From Azorinus chamasolen (taxonomy: Eukaryota > Mollusca > Bivalvia > Cardiida > Solecurtidae): a stretch of 64,000 nucleotides of DNA. Positions 42,675 through 52,286 of this stretch are shown one piece after another. How positions within the stretch are numbered: position 1 is the stretch's first letter; each line of letters starts with the position of its first letter. The notes beneath the pieces were generated by a model. The model saw only the letters and a program-made list of their open reading frames with translations. It was not told where the DNA came from and ran no database searches. The stretch lies in contig OY755241.1 in assembly GCA_963576725.1 (NCBI GenBank), forward strand, positions 55,242,484-55,306,483, in the 5' to 3' direction. The position numbers and the translations under genes were made by a program.

Positions 42675-42979
42675 ATGTAGATCCACAGTTTCTGCAACAG
42701 CCATTTCTCACATGCCATTATAAAACAATTAGCTAATTAATCAATCGTCACAATGTCATTATTTCTAAGAGGTAAAGGGAGAACTCTTTTCAAACTCATT
42801 AGCTGATCAGCCAAAACTGTCTGCTACTACTTTTCCATTCTTTCTGTTTGTAACTTATTATTTCTTACACGGATAGAGCAGACCGTGACCAGGCAGCTCC
42901 TACTGGAGAACAATGATCTGGGTCTTCTCTGTTTGCAAAGGTGTTAAACTGTGTATACATGTATATGGAGTAAAGGGTT
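42675..42979. mobile_element. Two T1 right parts
   Basis: 42675-42780 (CCATTATAAAACAATTAGC to AGAGGTAAAGGG) and 42850-42979 (TAGAGCAGACCGTGACC to GGAGTAAAGGGTTAA). Confidence 0.7.
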
Positions 42980-43216
42980 AAAATACAATTTTTTTCTGAA
43001 CCATCAATAAGCATGAAAATAAGCATTACACTACAATGTATATTGAGCAGGAACATGAATTTATCTATAAACATGCAACCCACTTGACACTGCTGCAATC
43101 ATCTCATGATCTGTACTTCCTCCAATCAATAGAGAGTACATATTTCAACACTGAGTCTCAAAGAGAAACAAAATTCATTACCTGACTAAATTCTCCTCCG
43201 CTAAAAGGAATATTCA

Positions 43217-43371
43217 GGAGACCTAGTTAACCCTTTAATCCATGAATATTCATGTAATAAATAATGACTCGAGGAATATTAACCCATTCCCAGGAGACCT
43301 AGTTAACCCTTTAATCCATGAATATTCATGTAAGAAATAATGACTCGAGGAATATTAACTCATTCCCACTT
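43217..43371. repeat. Recent 77-bp tandem duplication
   Basis: AGGAGACCTAGTTAACCCTT through AATATTAACCCATTCCC occurs twice, nearly identical, copying a T1 start and the first bases of a T3. Confidence 0.93.
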
Positions 43372-43764
43372 AGGCTATTTTTAGATCCAACCACTTTGAA
43401 TGAATCTACCGAAAAGGAGCATTTACTAGAGAAAAGGAATATTTTAGAATTTTGTAGTTTGAAACCATTGTGATAAATAGCATTTGCTCCTATAGGAGCA
43501 AATGCTCTATTTATCACAATGGTTTCATAAAGTGACTAACAGAGGCGCCAATATGCGGGAATGGGTTAAATAGGTTTTTATAATGGCACATGCACACAGG
43601 AAACTTTGGCCATGGTGGAAACTATAGAATCAAGGTCTGTATTGCATGTATTATAAGCAAACAGAGCAGACACTGATCAGAAGGCTCCTATAGGAGTCAT
43701 CAGATCTCGGTCTACTCAGTTTGCAAAGGCATATAAAGGTATATATATGAAGTAAACGATTAAA
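43228..43764. mobile_element. T1 element interrupted by a T3
   Basis: Duplicated left end, then T3 43355-43568, then TTTTTATAATGGCACATGCA, core with tip GGCTCCTATAGGAGTC, and GAAGTAAACGATTAA. Confidence 0.85.
43355..43568. mobile_element. T3 element nested in T1
   Basis: TTAACTCATTCCCACTTAGG to GCGGGAATGGGTTAA; tip GCTCCTATAGGAGC. Confidence 0.92.
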
Positions 43765-43832
43765 CAGCATTGCTTATAGTTCTCTGCAAAACTGTACCTT
43801 ATTGGTAATCATTAGAATTGTTTTTCTGGGAT

Positions 43833-44072
43833 TTAACCCATTCCTCCACAGGCTATTTTATTTTTAGATCCAACCTCTTTGAATGAATCTACCCAAAAGG
43901 AGCATTTACTAGAGAAAAGTAATTTTTTTTAGAAGTTTGTAGTTTGAAACCATTGTGATAAAAGAGCATTAAATTTTGCTCCTATAGGAGCAAATGCTCT
44001 ATTTATCACAATGGTTTCAAGAAGCGGTTATTACAGAGGCGTAGAAAGGGGTATTCATGGAGGAAAGGTTAA
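43833..44072. mobile_element. T3 element, complete
   Basis: TTAACCCATTCCTCCACAGG to GGAGGAAAGGTTAA; a TTAAATTT bulge before the tip GCTCCTATAGGAGC, as at 14693-14927. Confidence 0.92.
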
Positions 44073-44125
44073 GACATGGTAGATTAACGCAGGACGAAAG
44101 TTATGCAAAAAGCTCCATTTTACTT

Positions 44126-44383
44126 TTATCCCTCTACTCCATAAAAACTCCTTATAATGCCTTTGCAGACGGAGTAGACCCAGATCAGATGGTGTCGCTC
44201 TGGTAGGGGCTGTTTGATCAGAGTCTCTGTTTGTTATATATGAAATTATAAAGATCTGATTCTACGGTTCTACCCTGTCTAAAATATCTTGTGTAATGCC
44301 ATTATAAAAATGTGTCTAATAAACACTCATAATGTCATTGTTTCTATCTAACATTCATGAATATTCACTGAGAAAAGGCTTAA
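44126..44383. mobile_element. T1 element
   Basis: TTTATCCCTCTACTCCATAA to CTGAGAAAAGGCTTAA; a short P1 arm fragment (44075-44125) precedes it. Confidence 0.85.
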
Positions 44384-44576
44384 CCCATTCCCATTTAGGC
44401 TATTTTTAGACCTAACCTTTTTTATTAAATCTACCAAAAAGGAGCATTAACTAGAGAAAAGGAAATTTTCAGAATTGTGTAGTTTTGAAACCATTGTGAT
44501 AAATGCTCTATTTATCACAATGGTTTCACAAAATCACTTTTACAGAAGTGTCAAAAGGAATCAATATAAGGGAATG
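44380..44576. mobile_element. T3 element with collapsed hairpin
   Basis: TTAACCCATTCCCATTTAGG to AAGGGAATGG. The arms meet directly (GATAAATGCTCTATTTATC), with the tip deleted. Confidence 0.88.
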
Positions 44577-44689
44577 GAGTACAGGTATAAACACCGTTAT
44601 TTATATACTAGTCCTTATAGACTGGTGCTACTGCATAATATTATCAGACATTGTAAAAGTAAAATAATTCTGAAATAGTAATGAGTATG

Positions 44690-44973
44690 TACACCATCCT
44701 AGTGTTTAGCAGAAACTGTAGAATTAGATCTACCAGTTTTTAATATCATAATACATATAAGCACAAAGAGAAGAGTTGTCTGATCTGTTTCTTCTCTGTT
44801 TGCATTTTTTAGACTTTAAAGTGCTTGAAAGAACCAGTCAAACATTGACGAGATCACAGACTACATGTAGTTATCGGTAATTTACTGTTTATATGCCATC
44901 ATAAAAAATAATCCAATTAATAATTTATGATGTCATTATATTTTCCATGAATATTCATGTAGTAAAGGGTTAA
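44690..44973. mobile_element. T1 fragments
   Basis: 44697-44810 inner block and core remnant; 44870-44973 right end (TTTATGATGTCATTATATTT to AGTAAAGGGTTAA). Confidence 0.7.
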
Positions 44974-45092
44974 ATATTAATAAAGTTACACAGTGACACA
45001 AGTCTAAATCTGAATTTTTATTGGAAACAGATCATGCTGAAGAAGTATAATACACTATAACCTCTCTATAATAGCACCTAAATTGTGCCTTA

Positions 45093-45326
45093 ATTAACCC
45101 TTTACACCATGAATATTTATGAAAGAAATAATGACATCACAAATATTAATTAGATTAGTTCTTTGAATAGCACATAGACACAGAATACTTGACCATGGCA
45201 GAAACTATTGAATCATATAGTCTGTATTATGTCATTAGCAAAAACAGCAGACCCTGATCAGATGACTCCAATAGGAGCCATCTAATCTGGGTCTACTCTG
45301 TTTGCAACTTTATAAAAAGTTAAGAT
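45093..45326. mobile_element. T1 element
   Basis: TTAACCCTTTACACCATGAA start, ATGACATCACAAATATTAA, core with tip GACTCCAATAGGAGCC, weak right end. A P1 left end (45052-45092) lies directly before it. Confidence 0.87.
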
Positions 45327-45419
45327 CTGCCTAAAATTAAATTGATCTTGAAACTCAATACGGTAGAACATCTCATTATAGACAGCAAGCATAATAGGCT
45401 AAATAATTCTATGTGCCTT

Positions 45420-46258
45420 CAGTGCCCCAGATAAGCTGCGTATCCGCGTATTTTACGCATTTAAAATGGCCAAATACGCTTTGGAAATCAATTTAATGCG
45501 TATCAAGTACGCAAAATATTAATCAAATACTCTAAGCATATCACGTAAATGCGTACAACGAAAGTCGAAGTCGATTCCGCTAACAGATTCCATTTCTGAC
45601 AATCGTTACATCTCGGCCGACTACACATCCCTTATTCATAATGCGTAAATATGTGAGGTATTCCTATTGTGTACCAGTCCACTGCTAGACGCTTGCTGTT
45701 CTGTATTTCTATAAGCGTCTCGATATTATGACTATTTGACACTTGTTTTCGCGGTTTCAATCAAAATGTCATGCCGCGGTAGAAAAGTTGTAAAGAAAAA
45801 CACTAATTCAGACCCAAGTTCATCAATTTTGTGGTTTATTTTTTGAATCGGAAACGGAGATTTCAACAAGAAGTATTGTAAAACCACTATTGCTTGATAT
45901 AGTTAAATCTGCCGTCGATAAGTGACTTAAAATCAGGATCCAAAAAGCATGACGCTGATCATTTACTGTTATATACATTTGAAATAACAGAGACTGAGAG
46001 TGTTTATGTCTACTATACCATTGCCACTAAAAGGGCAAGTTACAATATTCAATTACAGGTATGTCTAGAATCTATATAAGTATGTTCTGTTAAGATAATT
46101 TTTACTTTAGAACACAGCAAATGTAACTTTGTAGCATTTTATTGCAGGTACATGAGTTAAACAAAATGTCAGATACTCTATTATTTTTCATTTCACTCTA
46201 TTCATTTAAAAGTGGGGAGTGAAATACCCCATTTACTGATTTTTTATCTGGGGCACTG
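45420..46258. mobile_element. hAT-like non-autonomous element
   Basis: Perfect inverted ends CAGTGCCCCAGATAA/TTATCTGGGGCACTG bound 839 bp, flanked by GTGCCTT on both sides (45413-45419, 46259-46265). No transposase frame. Tracts of TACGC and GCGTA fill the first 150 bp. CAGTG ends suit hAT, which usually makes 8-bp duplications; 7 are visible. Confidence 0.85.
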
Positions 46259-46276
46259 GTGCCTTGGGTTGATATT

Positions 46277-46370
46277 ATACCATTTCCTTATATTGAATTA
46301 TAAATGCCTTTTGACGCCACTTTAAGTCGTCTTTTGAAACCATTGTGATAAATAGAGCATTTGCTCCTAT
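46277..46370. mobile_element. T3 left half, broken at the tip
   Basis: TACCATTTCCTTATATTG, CTTTTGACGCC, arm AAACCATTGTGATAAATAGA, then GCTCCTAT; the sequence ends at the hairpin centre. Confidence 0.85.
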
Positions 46371-46883
46371 GCTGCACAATCCCCGGACCCTATAGCTATG
46401 ATGTGTATATTACATTTGGATTCAGCTACTTCTGGTTGAAGTTTGTGAAAGTTCTCACTAGTCCTGCATAGTCTCATCAACGAGCTGTAAGACAGCATGC
46501 CGGGATATCGTTAAAACCGAAAGTAGCTCGATATCACCATTTAGAGTACACAAATGTGAACTACCAAAATTTCAGCATCTCATCAGAATCCACACCATTT
46601 GGAACTCTGATTCTGTTTTAAGGAATTAACATGCAAAGTGTGCATAATAAATTTGACGGGTTATATAACTCATTATCTAGAATGATTTCCAATAAACATG
46701 AATACTTTGGAAGGCACCACATCTACAGTAGTTTCAAGGTGCCTGTGATTGGGTCCCCCTGTGATTTAATGAAAATGACATCGCACTTGATAAACTCGTC
46801 TGCTCCCTGTCATAGAGCAGTAATCTTTCCAGTCCCATTGATAGGAGATGACAGCTACAAAATAATTAAAACTGAAGTTTTAC
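46371..46883. other. First intron next to exon 1; no repeat recognised
   Basis: Unusually free of MITEs. Contains AAGGTGCCTGTGATTGGGTCC-like text and a 46631-46900 open frame that overlaps exon 1 on the other strand. I see no splice support for it. Confidence 0.4.
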
Positions 46884-46961
46884 CTGTACTGCCCTGTTAA
46901 ATACGGTGCCGGCATCTGCGGCAAATCGTTTCAGTCTTCCACCAAAATTATTTCCATCCAT
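46884..46961 (-). CDS. SH3GLB1: Endophilin-B, coding exon 1 (start codon, amphipathic helix)
   Basis: The minus-strand frame opens with ATG at 46961-46959 and encodes 26 residues beginning MDGNNFGGRLKRFAADAG and ending FNRAVQ, followed by a gtaaaa donor. It matches the N-terminal amphipathic helix of endophilin-B (family pattern: a short basic start, AADAGxxxxRAVQ, then FTEEKLG in the next exon). In this family the helix inserts into membrane leaflets and the BAR domain bends them; endophilin-B acts on intracellular membranes, in autophagy, mitochondrial and Golgi dynamics. An AG lies just 5' of AAATGG, so either a 5' UTR intron ends there or transcription starts further upstream. The exon ends in phase 0, which fits the exon at 39123-39264 after a 7.6 kb intron. 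Vertebrates have SH3GLB1 and SH3GLB2; a single invertebrate gene is assumed here. Confidence 0.88.
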
Positions 46962-47175
46962 TTCTGTTGATTTACAATTCACTTCCGTATAGGTCTGCAG
47001 TGAATAGATACATTTTTAATTTACGAATAAATAATAATAATAAATTACCAAAATATACTGAAATATTTTATAACGATATTAAACTCACAAATAATGAAAT
47101 AAATACAATTACAGGTTTATAAGATGGATATGTCTATATCATCTGCGGGACATGAAGTTGCCAAGAATATGTTTC

Positions 47176-47187
47176 AAAATGGCGGCC
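47176..47187 (+). promoter_or_regulatory. YY1-like site, putative divergent promoter
   Basis: CAAAATGGCGGC matches the YY1 consensus AAnATGGCGGC, a motif often found at or just downstream of transcription starts. It lies about 215 bp upstream of the endophilin-B ATG (minus strand). Lack of MITEs in the flanking 46.96-47.5 kb is consistent with a promoter. I see no clear TATA box. Bidirectional use is inference. Confidence 0.45.
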
Positions 47188-47241
47188 GAAGTTGACAAGA
47201 CCTGTGCTGTCAAAGTTCCCTCGTCAACTATGACTAACTAA
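47179..47241 (+). CDS. Candidate first exon or short ORF at the divergent promoter
   Basis: An ATG in good context (aaaATGg) opens a 20-codon frame starting MAAEVDKTCAVK, with a stop at 47239-47241. It overlaps the YY1-like site. It could be the first exon of the plus-strand gene at 50.6 kb, but no convincing donor leads into the phase needed by the exon at 50643. It may equally be chance. No homology is recognised. Confidence 0.2.
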   Translation: MAAEVDKTCAVKVPSSTMTN

Positions 47242-47569
47242 AACCGCCATATAAAAGGAAATTGAAGGTAAAACACCATCGCGACATTATATTTAAATAA
47301 ATTAATATATTGACAAACTTTAATGAGAGTTAAAACATTATGCGTTCAACATCTTTGGAACAAAATGTAAACATTGCATTCTGGATACCCATGTTTATGA
47401 CTGACAGAAGCGATTGCAACCTGAAAAAGTGACAACCAACAGTGTATATTTTTTATGTTGTCACACCTCTGCTACGAGTTAAATCCACAGGATAAACTGT
47501 GTATACACTGTTCTGAAATTAAGCAATAAATGCTACAGGACAGTCCACTCAGAGGTATGGTCGCCACTA

Positions 47570-47975
47570 AAGTAATTCTAAGGGAGGAAAAGTTACTGGC
47601 CTCTACCGGGATTCGAACCCCGGACTCCTGGATAATAGTCCGACACTCTAACCACGTCGCTAAAGGGTTAACCCAACAGCAAGGCTGTTGGAGATGCCTT
47701 ATATAGGCCGATCACTACACTCCCCTCCCTTTTAACCTTTAGGAGCCATGCATATACCCATGCATGCCCCTAAACCTTTACATGCATCCCCGCATACAAC
47801 CCGAATTATCCTCGTCACCAATGAAGTAATTCTAAGGGAGGAAAAGTTACTGGCCTCTACCGGGATTCGAACCCCGGACTCCTGGATAATAGTCCGACAC
47901 TCTAACCACGTCGCTAAAGGGTTAACCCAACAGCAAGGCTGTTGGAGATGCCTTATATAGGCCGATCACTACACC
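47570..47975 (-). repeat. Duplicated tRNA-like repeat (SINE head)
   Basis: AAGTAATTCTAAGGGAGG through CCGATCACTACAC occurs at 47570-47721 and again at 47823-47976, almost identical. On the minus strand each copy reads TAGCGACGTGGTTAGAG (A-box-like) and GGTTCGAATCC (B box). The acceptor and anticodon stems do not pair well, so this is a tRNA-derived repeat rather than a working tRNA gene. Confidence 0.8.
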
Positions 47976-47984
47976 ACATACACA

Positions 47985-48388
47985 GACCCAAATTGATCAA
48001 ATAGAGGCAATACAGCGAAGGTCGGCACGCTGGATCATGCATGATTATGGCCAAACTTGTAGTGTTACAAATATGCTACAATCCTTATATTTACGCCGAT
48101 TAGATCTTCGACGCATTGACGCTAGACTCTCTCTAATGTACAAAATCACAAATACTCTTGTGGCCATTCCAATCGAAGACTTTCTCATCCCTGTAACACG
48201 ACATTCTAGACATTTGACATTTCCACAATCTCTCTTTTAGACTGATATCAGCCAAAACTGACTACTACAAGTATTCTTACTTCCCCAGGACTGTCTACCA
48301 CTGGAACAATCTTCCACCGGATATCGTCTCTCTCACGAACATAGACCAGTTCAATGCAGCTGTCAGCAGCATTGAGCACATCTCGCCA
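47985..48388 (+). pseudogene. Non-LTR retrotransposon ORF2, C-terminal remnant
   Basis: The frame from 47985 reads TQIDQIEAIQRRSARWIMHD, then SVTNMLQSLYLRRLDLRRID, ARLSLMYKITNTLVAIPIED. This is the region after reverse transcriptase in CR1/jockey-like elements (IQRRAARF..., SVT.ML..L.W..L..RR...L...Y.I). It stops at 48240 and resumes in another frame: DYYKYSYFPRTVYHWNNLPP, a stretch often seen at LINE ORF ends, to a stop at 48390. It is 5'-truncated and dead. Confidence 0.88.
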
Positions 48389-48562
48389 TAGCAAACGAAT
48401 CTGGAGAGATCTTTTACTTTTAACTTTTTAACACACCTTCATTCACTTCTTTTATCTTTGATCTTGCATTTTTATTAACATTCTTCACAGCTTGACACGC
48501 GACATGTGTACGTCCCCGTGAGGGGTTTCACATTAAACGGAAGATAGATAGATAGATAGACC
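48389..48562 (+). mobile_element. LINE 3' UTR with GATA tail
   Basis: The remnant continues through ACACCTTCATTCACTTC and GTACGTCCCCGTGAGGG and ends in four GATA units (48544-48560). Simple microsatellite tails are typical of CR1/L2-type LINEs. Confidence 0.75.
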
Positions 48563-48679
48563 TTATCAAAAATTAGACTTCAGCCTTTTAAAACTCGTCC
48601 ATCACTCCTGCCACCTGTTTTGTCAGAATTGTTGTTAGACTCTTACCCAAATGCAATTCTGCAAAAAGTAACAGACTCA

Positions 48680-48905
48680 ACACTTTTTATGCCCCCATTG
48701 ATGATAGTCAGGGGGCATTATAATGTTTTGCACCTGTCCTTCCATCTATCCATTTGTCACACTTGTCCATCCGCCTGTCTGTGTGTCATGCTTGTATGTA
48801 CAGTTGGTTTTCACAGTTTTTATATTGTCAAGCACCACCACAGGGGCATGTCTATGTATTACAGACACAATTTTCTAGTTCCAAATTAGGATGCATAATT
48901 CCTAT
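48680..48905. repeat. Dispersed repeat starting TTTATGCCCCC
   Basis: TTTTTATGCCCCCATTGATG, CAGGGGGCATTATA, CATCCGCCTGTCTGTG. The ATGCCCCC/GGGGGCAT pair is inverted at the left end. The two frames through it are artefacts. Confidence 0.55.
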
Positions 48906-48959
48906 TGATTCTTGCTACCCTATCGATTCGTACATTGTATAATAACATAATCGGAACAC

Positions 48960-49224
48960 ATCTAGTATAGCGGACCCCATTTTTTACCTCAAAATATAAT
49001 ACAACTATGATAGTTGTGGTAAATAAACGATGACGTAACAATGACGTCAGAATATATTTGCAAATGGCAGGATGTTGCTGTTCTCGTGATCCGAGGTAAA
49101 CACAAAGCAATGAAATAAAATTGCGTCGAGTTTTAACTTCCCCAGCAACATTATATATTGGCTCAAAAAGGCACATGCTGTGGTTTGTTATGATTCGTGA
49201 TTTCCAGGGTCCGCTATACTAGAT
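48960..49224. mobile_element. MITE with perfect 18-bp inverted repeats
   Basis: ATCTAGTATAGCGGACCC and its exact inverse bound 265 bp. TA within the ends suggests a TA target (Tc1/mariner-like), but this is not certain. It contains TGACGTAA and TGACGTCA (49031, 49042), CRE-like. No hairpin tip of the GCTCCT type. Confidence 0.85.
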
Positions 49225-49509
49225 TCTTCCTAGTCATAATCTTCTCAACACAGAGTTTATTTCAGTGACCCAGTTTTTATCAAACGCCATTATGAAATGT
49301 CTCATTAATATGTGGACCATTCTGCAGACTCTTTGATGGACCTTTATTGAGCAGATCAGGTGCTATTTATACGCCATTTTGGAAAAAGAAAATATGCCAG
49401 CAAAAATGGTTACATTGATAGATTATATTGGTTTTCTTCAATTACTTTGTATAGTCATTTATTTCAAATTAATCATAATTATTATGAATTTTCTTACCCA
49501 GAAATGCTA

Positions 49510-50310
49510 TTTTGATATTAACCAGTTTTGGTATACAGATAACTTGGGTGAAGGCCTTTCACTTGATACAAGGATACATGAAATCAGGTCAAGGTCAAGG
49601 TCAATATTTCCAAAACTTTGCCGTTTTTAACAAACTTTTTAACATTGCTATAACTTCTGAACTGCAAATGCTAGGCAATTTATCATTGGTATACAAATGG
49701 CTTTGGTAAAGGCGTTTCAGTTGATATAAAGATATGAAATTAGGTCAAGGTCACTATTTTGACAAGTTGGCCATCTTTGAAAAACTTCAACATTTTTTCT
49801 TAACTGCTGCACCTCATATGCTAGACAATTCAGATATGGTATGGAGATAGCTTTGGTGAAGGCGTTTCAGTTGATACAAGGATACATGAAATTGGGTCAA
49901 GGTCACTATATTGAAAACTTGACTGTTTTTAACAAACTTTAACATTTTGCTATAATTTCTGATCCACGAGTGCTGGGCAATTCACCTTTGGTATTCAGAT
50001 AGCTTTGATAATTAAGGACCTTATGGATGACATAAAGATACCTGAAATCAGGTCAATGTCACTATTTTGAAACAGTGGCTGTCATTAAAATGTTGTTATA
50101 ACTTCTGAAATACATGAGCTAGATAATTTATATTTAGTATGCAGATAGCTTGGGTGAAGGCCTTTCAGTTGATACAAGGATACATGAAATTAGGCCAAGA
50201 TCAATACAAAAAATCCGGCTTTAATGCGGTTTCCGCATTTTTTGCTTGTTTTTAATTTAACTGGACAAGCACCAAATCAGACGAGCGTTAGCGCCACACA
50301 CGGCTCTTGT
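49510..50310. repeat. Roughly 170-bp tandem repeat rich in AGGTCA
   Basis: At least four units with GCTTTGGTGAAGGCGTTTCA, GTTGATACAAGGATACATGA, AAATTAGGTCAAGGTCACTA and TATAACTTCTGA. 49589 has AGGTCAAGGTCAAGGTCA. It closes with GCGGTTTCCGCATTTTTTGC. Confidence 0.88.
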
Positions 50311-50642
50311 TTTATGAAAAAATTATTATTTAAAATATTACTGTAAAACGGAAAAAGACTTGAAGCTGCACAGCTGTCATGCACATAAGATAATTTAAAA
50401 TTTAAGGTACTCAAATCACCAGGAATAGAGCATATATAGCATGTGTTAGGTAAAACATGGACTGTCATCCCTTCTTACATGATTAAATGACCATGCATAA
50501 GGTGGAGAGCAAAACCATCACTTCTATATATATTATTAGGTCCCAAACTGAATGAGCTAGTAGCTAGAATAATCTTGAAAAACTGTAAACCATACAACTT
50601 GACAACTGAAAATACATATTTGTATAAATTTTGTGATTTCAG
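50311..50642. other. Intron before exon A; nothing recognised
   Basis: AT-rich, no repeat or exon identified; it ends in the acceptor of exon A. Confidence 0.4.
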
Positions 50643-50819
50643 GAATAATTTGTTTTGAAAAATACCCAAAAGACATGATGGCAACCAAAATGGAAGTTGG
50701 GGAGACATCTTGTGGTGCTTTATGCCAACATCCAGGGTGCTGGCAATCCAATGTGAGAACAGAAAAGGGATTTCCAAGAATGATGCATAGGCCTATGGCA
50801 TCACCTGATCTTGATCTTG
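50643..50819 (+). CDS. Unrecognised gene, internal exon A
   Basis: 177 nt between a tgatttcag acceptor and a gtaaaaa donor. The open frame encodes 58 whole codons: IICFEKYPKDMMATKMEVGE, TSCGALCQHPGCWQSNVRTE, KGFPRMMHRPMASPDLDL. Five cysteines (C-x2-H-x3-C-like spacing in CGALCQHPGC) could bind metal, but no named domain is recognised. The exon begins with two bases of a split codon, so a further 5' exon is required. It ends in phase 1 and joins the next exon as a GAC codon. In-frame methionines exist, but none is a convincing start. Confidence 0.7.
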
Positions 50820-51184
50820 GTAAAAACACTTACTCTCTGCTTGTTTGTTTATTACTATCTTGTGCGCATCCCTGTATCATATACAACTGACTTTTATCAG
50901 AAAAAAATTAGTTTAAGTGGAAAATACACACCTGCTTTTATGGCAAAGTCAATGTAAAAATGAATGTGATGACATCATATTTTAAAGCATATGTAAAATG
51001 TTACCCCATCAATATGCTCCTCAGTATTGAATGTGTTTGCACTCTTATAAGCAAAGGAGATACATGTATATTGTTTATGTTTTGCAATTATGGCATCTGT
51101 TGAGTGTGTGTTACAAATACCAGTGTCTGATATGTAAGGACATCGCTAGAATAGCCTACACTCAACAGCCTGTTAGCAAGTCAC
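50820..51184. other. Intron A, no repeat recognised
   Basis: No exon-like frame with splice sites seen. Confidence 0.4.
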
Positions 51185-51434
51185 TTAACCCTTCGCTTGC
51201 TATTCGCGTCAATATACCTACCTGTAAATAGTGAAGACCCAGATGAGACAGCCCCTGCAGGAGCTGTCTCATCAGGGTCTGCGCTATTTACAAGTTGATT
51301 GTGCAACCAGTGCACTCCACAGCAGTGATTGCGCAGCGATATACTTGTACACAGTGAAGATATATGTAATTATACAACAGGGCATGGGTAAAGAAGGAGA
51401 CATGTGTTTTAAAATTCAGCTAGAGAAGGGTTAA
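51185..51434. mobile_element. T4 element, complete
   Basis: TTAACCCTTCGCTTGCTATT to AGAGAAGGGTTAA, 250 bp. Core GTAAATAGTGAAGACCCAGA; tip CAGCCCCTGCAGGAGCTG. Confidence 0.92.
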
Positions 51435-51487
51435 CAGTATTTGTTTGCATGTCACTCGGACAAATTTACAACCTGCAACTAACTATG

Positions 51488-52047
51488 TTAACCCTGACCT
51501 TTATGTAAACATTTTTTCATGCATTTGAAAACAGAGTAGACCCAGATCAGATGGCTCCTGAAGGATCAGGGTCTGCTGTTTGCTTATGGTAGAATATAGA
51601 TCTGATTCTACAATTTCTGTCTCAGCCAAAATTTCCTGTGTGTGTATGCTGTTTAAAAAATAAAGTACAATTGAACTTCCATATCTCAGACTCGGAAAGC
51701 TCGAACTTCAAGATAACACAAACTAAAAATTCGGTCCTTCCAAAATTTACAATACAGAATTGTTTTAAATTGTATCACTACACATATCTAGAAACACATG
51801 TGACAGCTTAAAGAATGTCGAAAGTAATGCTGGAGCTCTCATCATTACTTTTGACCTGCATGCATGAAGCTGTGAACTTGAGTTATTCGTCAGATTTTAA
51901 ATCAAATGACTCGAACCTCTGTTATCTTGAAATAATTTCATTATTATTTGTATGGTCCCTTGAAGTTCGAGATATCGAAGTTCAACTGTAATTAATATTC
52001 ATGATGTCATTGATTCTTACATAAATATTGAACAGGGAAAGGGTTAA
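51488..52047. mobile_element. T1 element interrupted by a P2
   Basis: Left 51488-51667 (TTAACCCTGACCTTTATG, core) and right 51989-52047 (TAATTAATATTCATGATGTC to GGGAAAGGGTTAA). Confidence 0.88.
51668..51988. mobile_element. P2 element nested in T1
   Basis: CAATTGAACTTCCATATCTC to GAGATATCGAAGTTCAACTG with TA on both sides. Long arms (CATATCTAGAAACACATGTG); tip AGCTCTCATCATTAC is broken. Confidence 0.9.
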
Positions 52048-52149
52048 GTAATTGCTCTACTTACATGATATAAACACCACTGGAGCTTAATGCAGCTATT
52101 CCGTAATGTGTTATGTGTTTGGCAGCATATGAAGCATTGAAGATATTTT

Positions 52150-52230
52150 AACTCTTTACTCCTTAGATACACTGTTTAATGCCTTTGAAAACAGAGTAGA
52201 CCTTCATCAGATGAAGTAACAGGTTGATAG
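52150..52230. mobile_element. T1 fragment
   Basis: TTTAACTCTTTACTCCTTAG and CCTTTGAAAACAGAGTAGAC; stops after one arm. 57 bp before exon B. Confidence 0.7.
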
Positions 52231-52286
52231 AACATTAATCCATTTAACTGGAGTCTGTGATCTATTCTAATGCTTTATAATTTCAG

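Larger units (their letters stand above)
46962..47560. other. 5' flank of endophilin-B
   Basis: AT-rich with isolated CpGs around 47140-47290. It holds the YY1-like site described above and no MITE. The remainder to 47560 is not recognised. Confidence 0.4.

Noticed and set aside
46631..46900. An 89-codon plus-strand frame as a gene
   Set aside because: It overlaps endophilin-B exon 1 antisense, with no start context, domain or splice support.
47600..47670. A functional tRNA gene on the minus strand
   Set aside because: A and B boxes are present, but acceptor, anticodon and T stems do not pair properly, and the unit is duplicated with its flanks.
48620..48942. Two overlapping frames near 48.7 kb as small proteins
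   Set aside because: They lie in a dispersed TTTATGCCCCC repeat; the translations show no domain.
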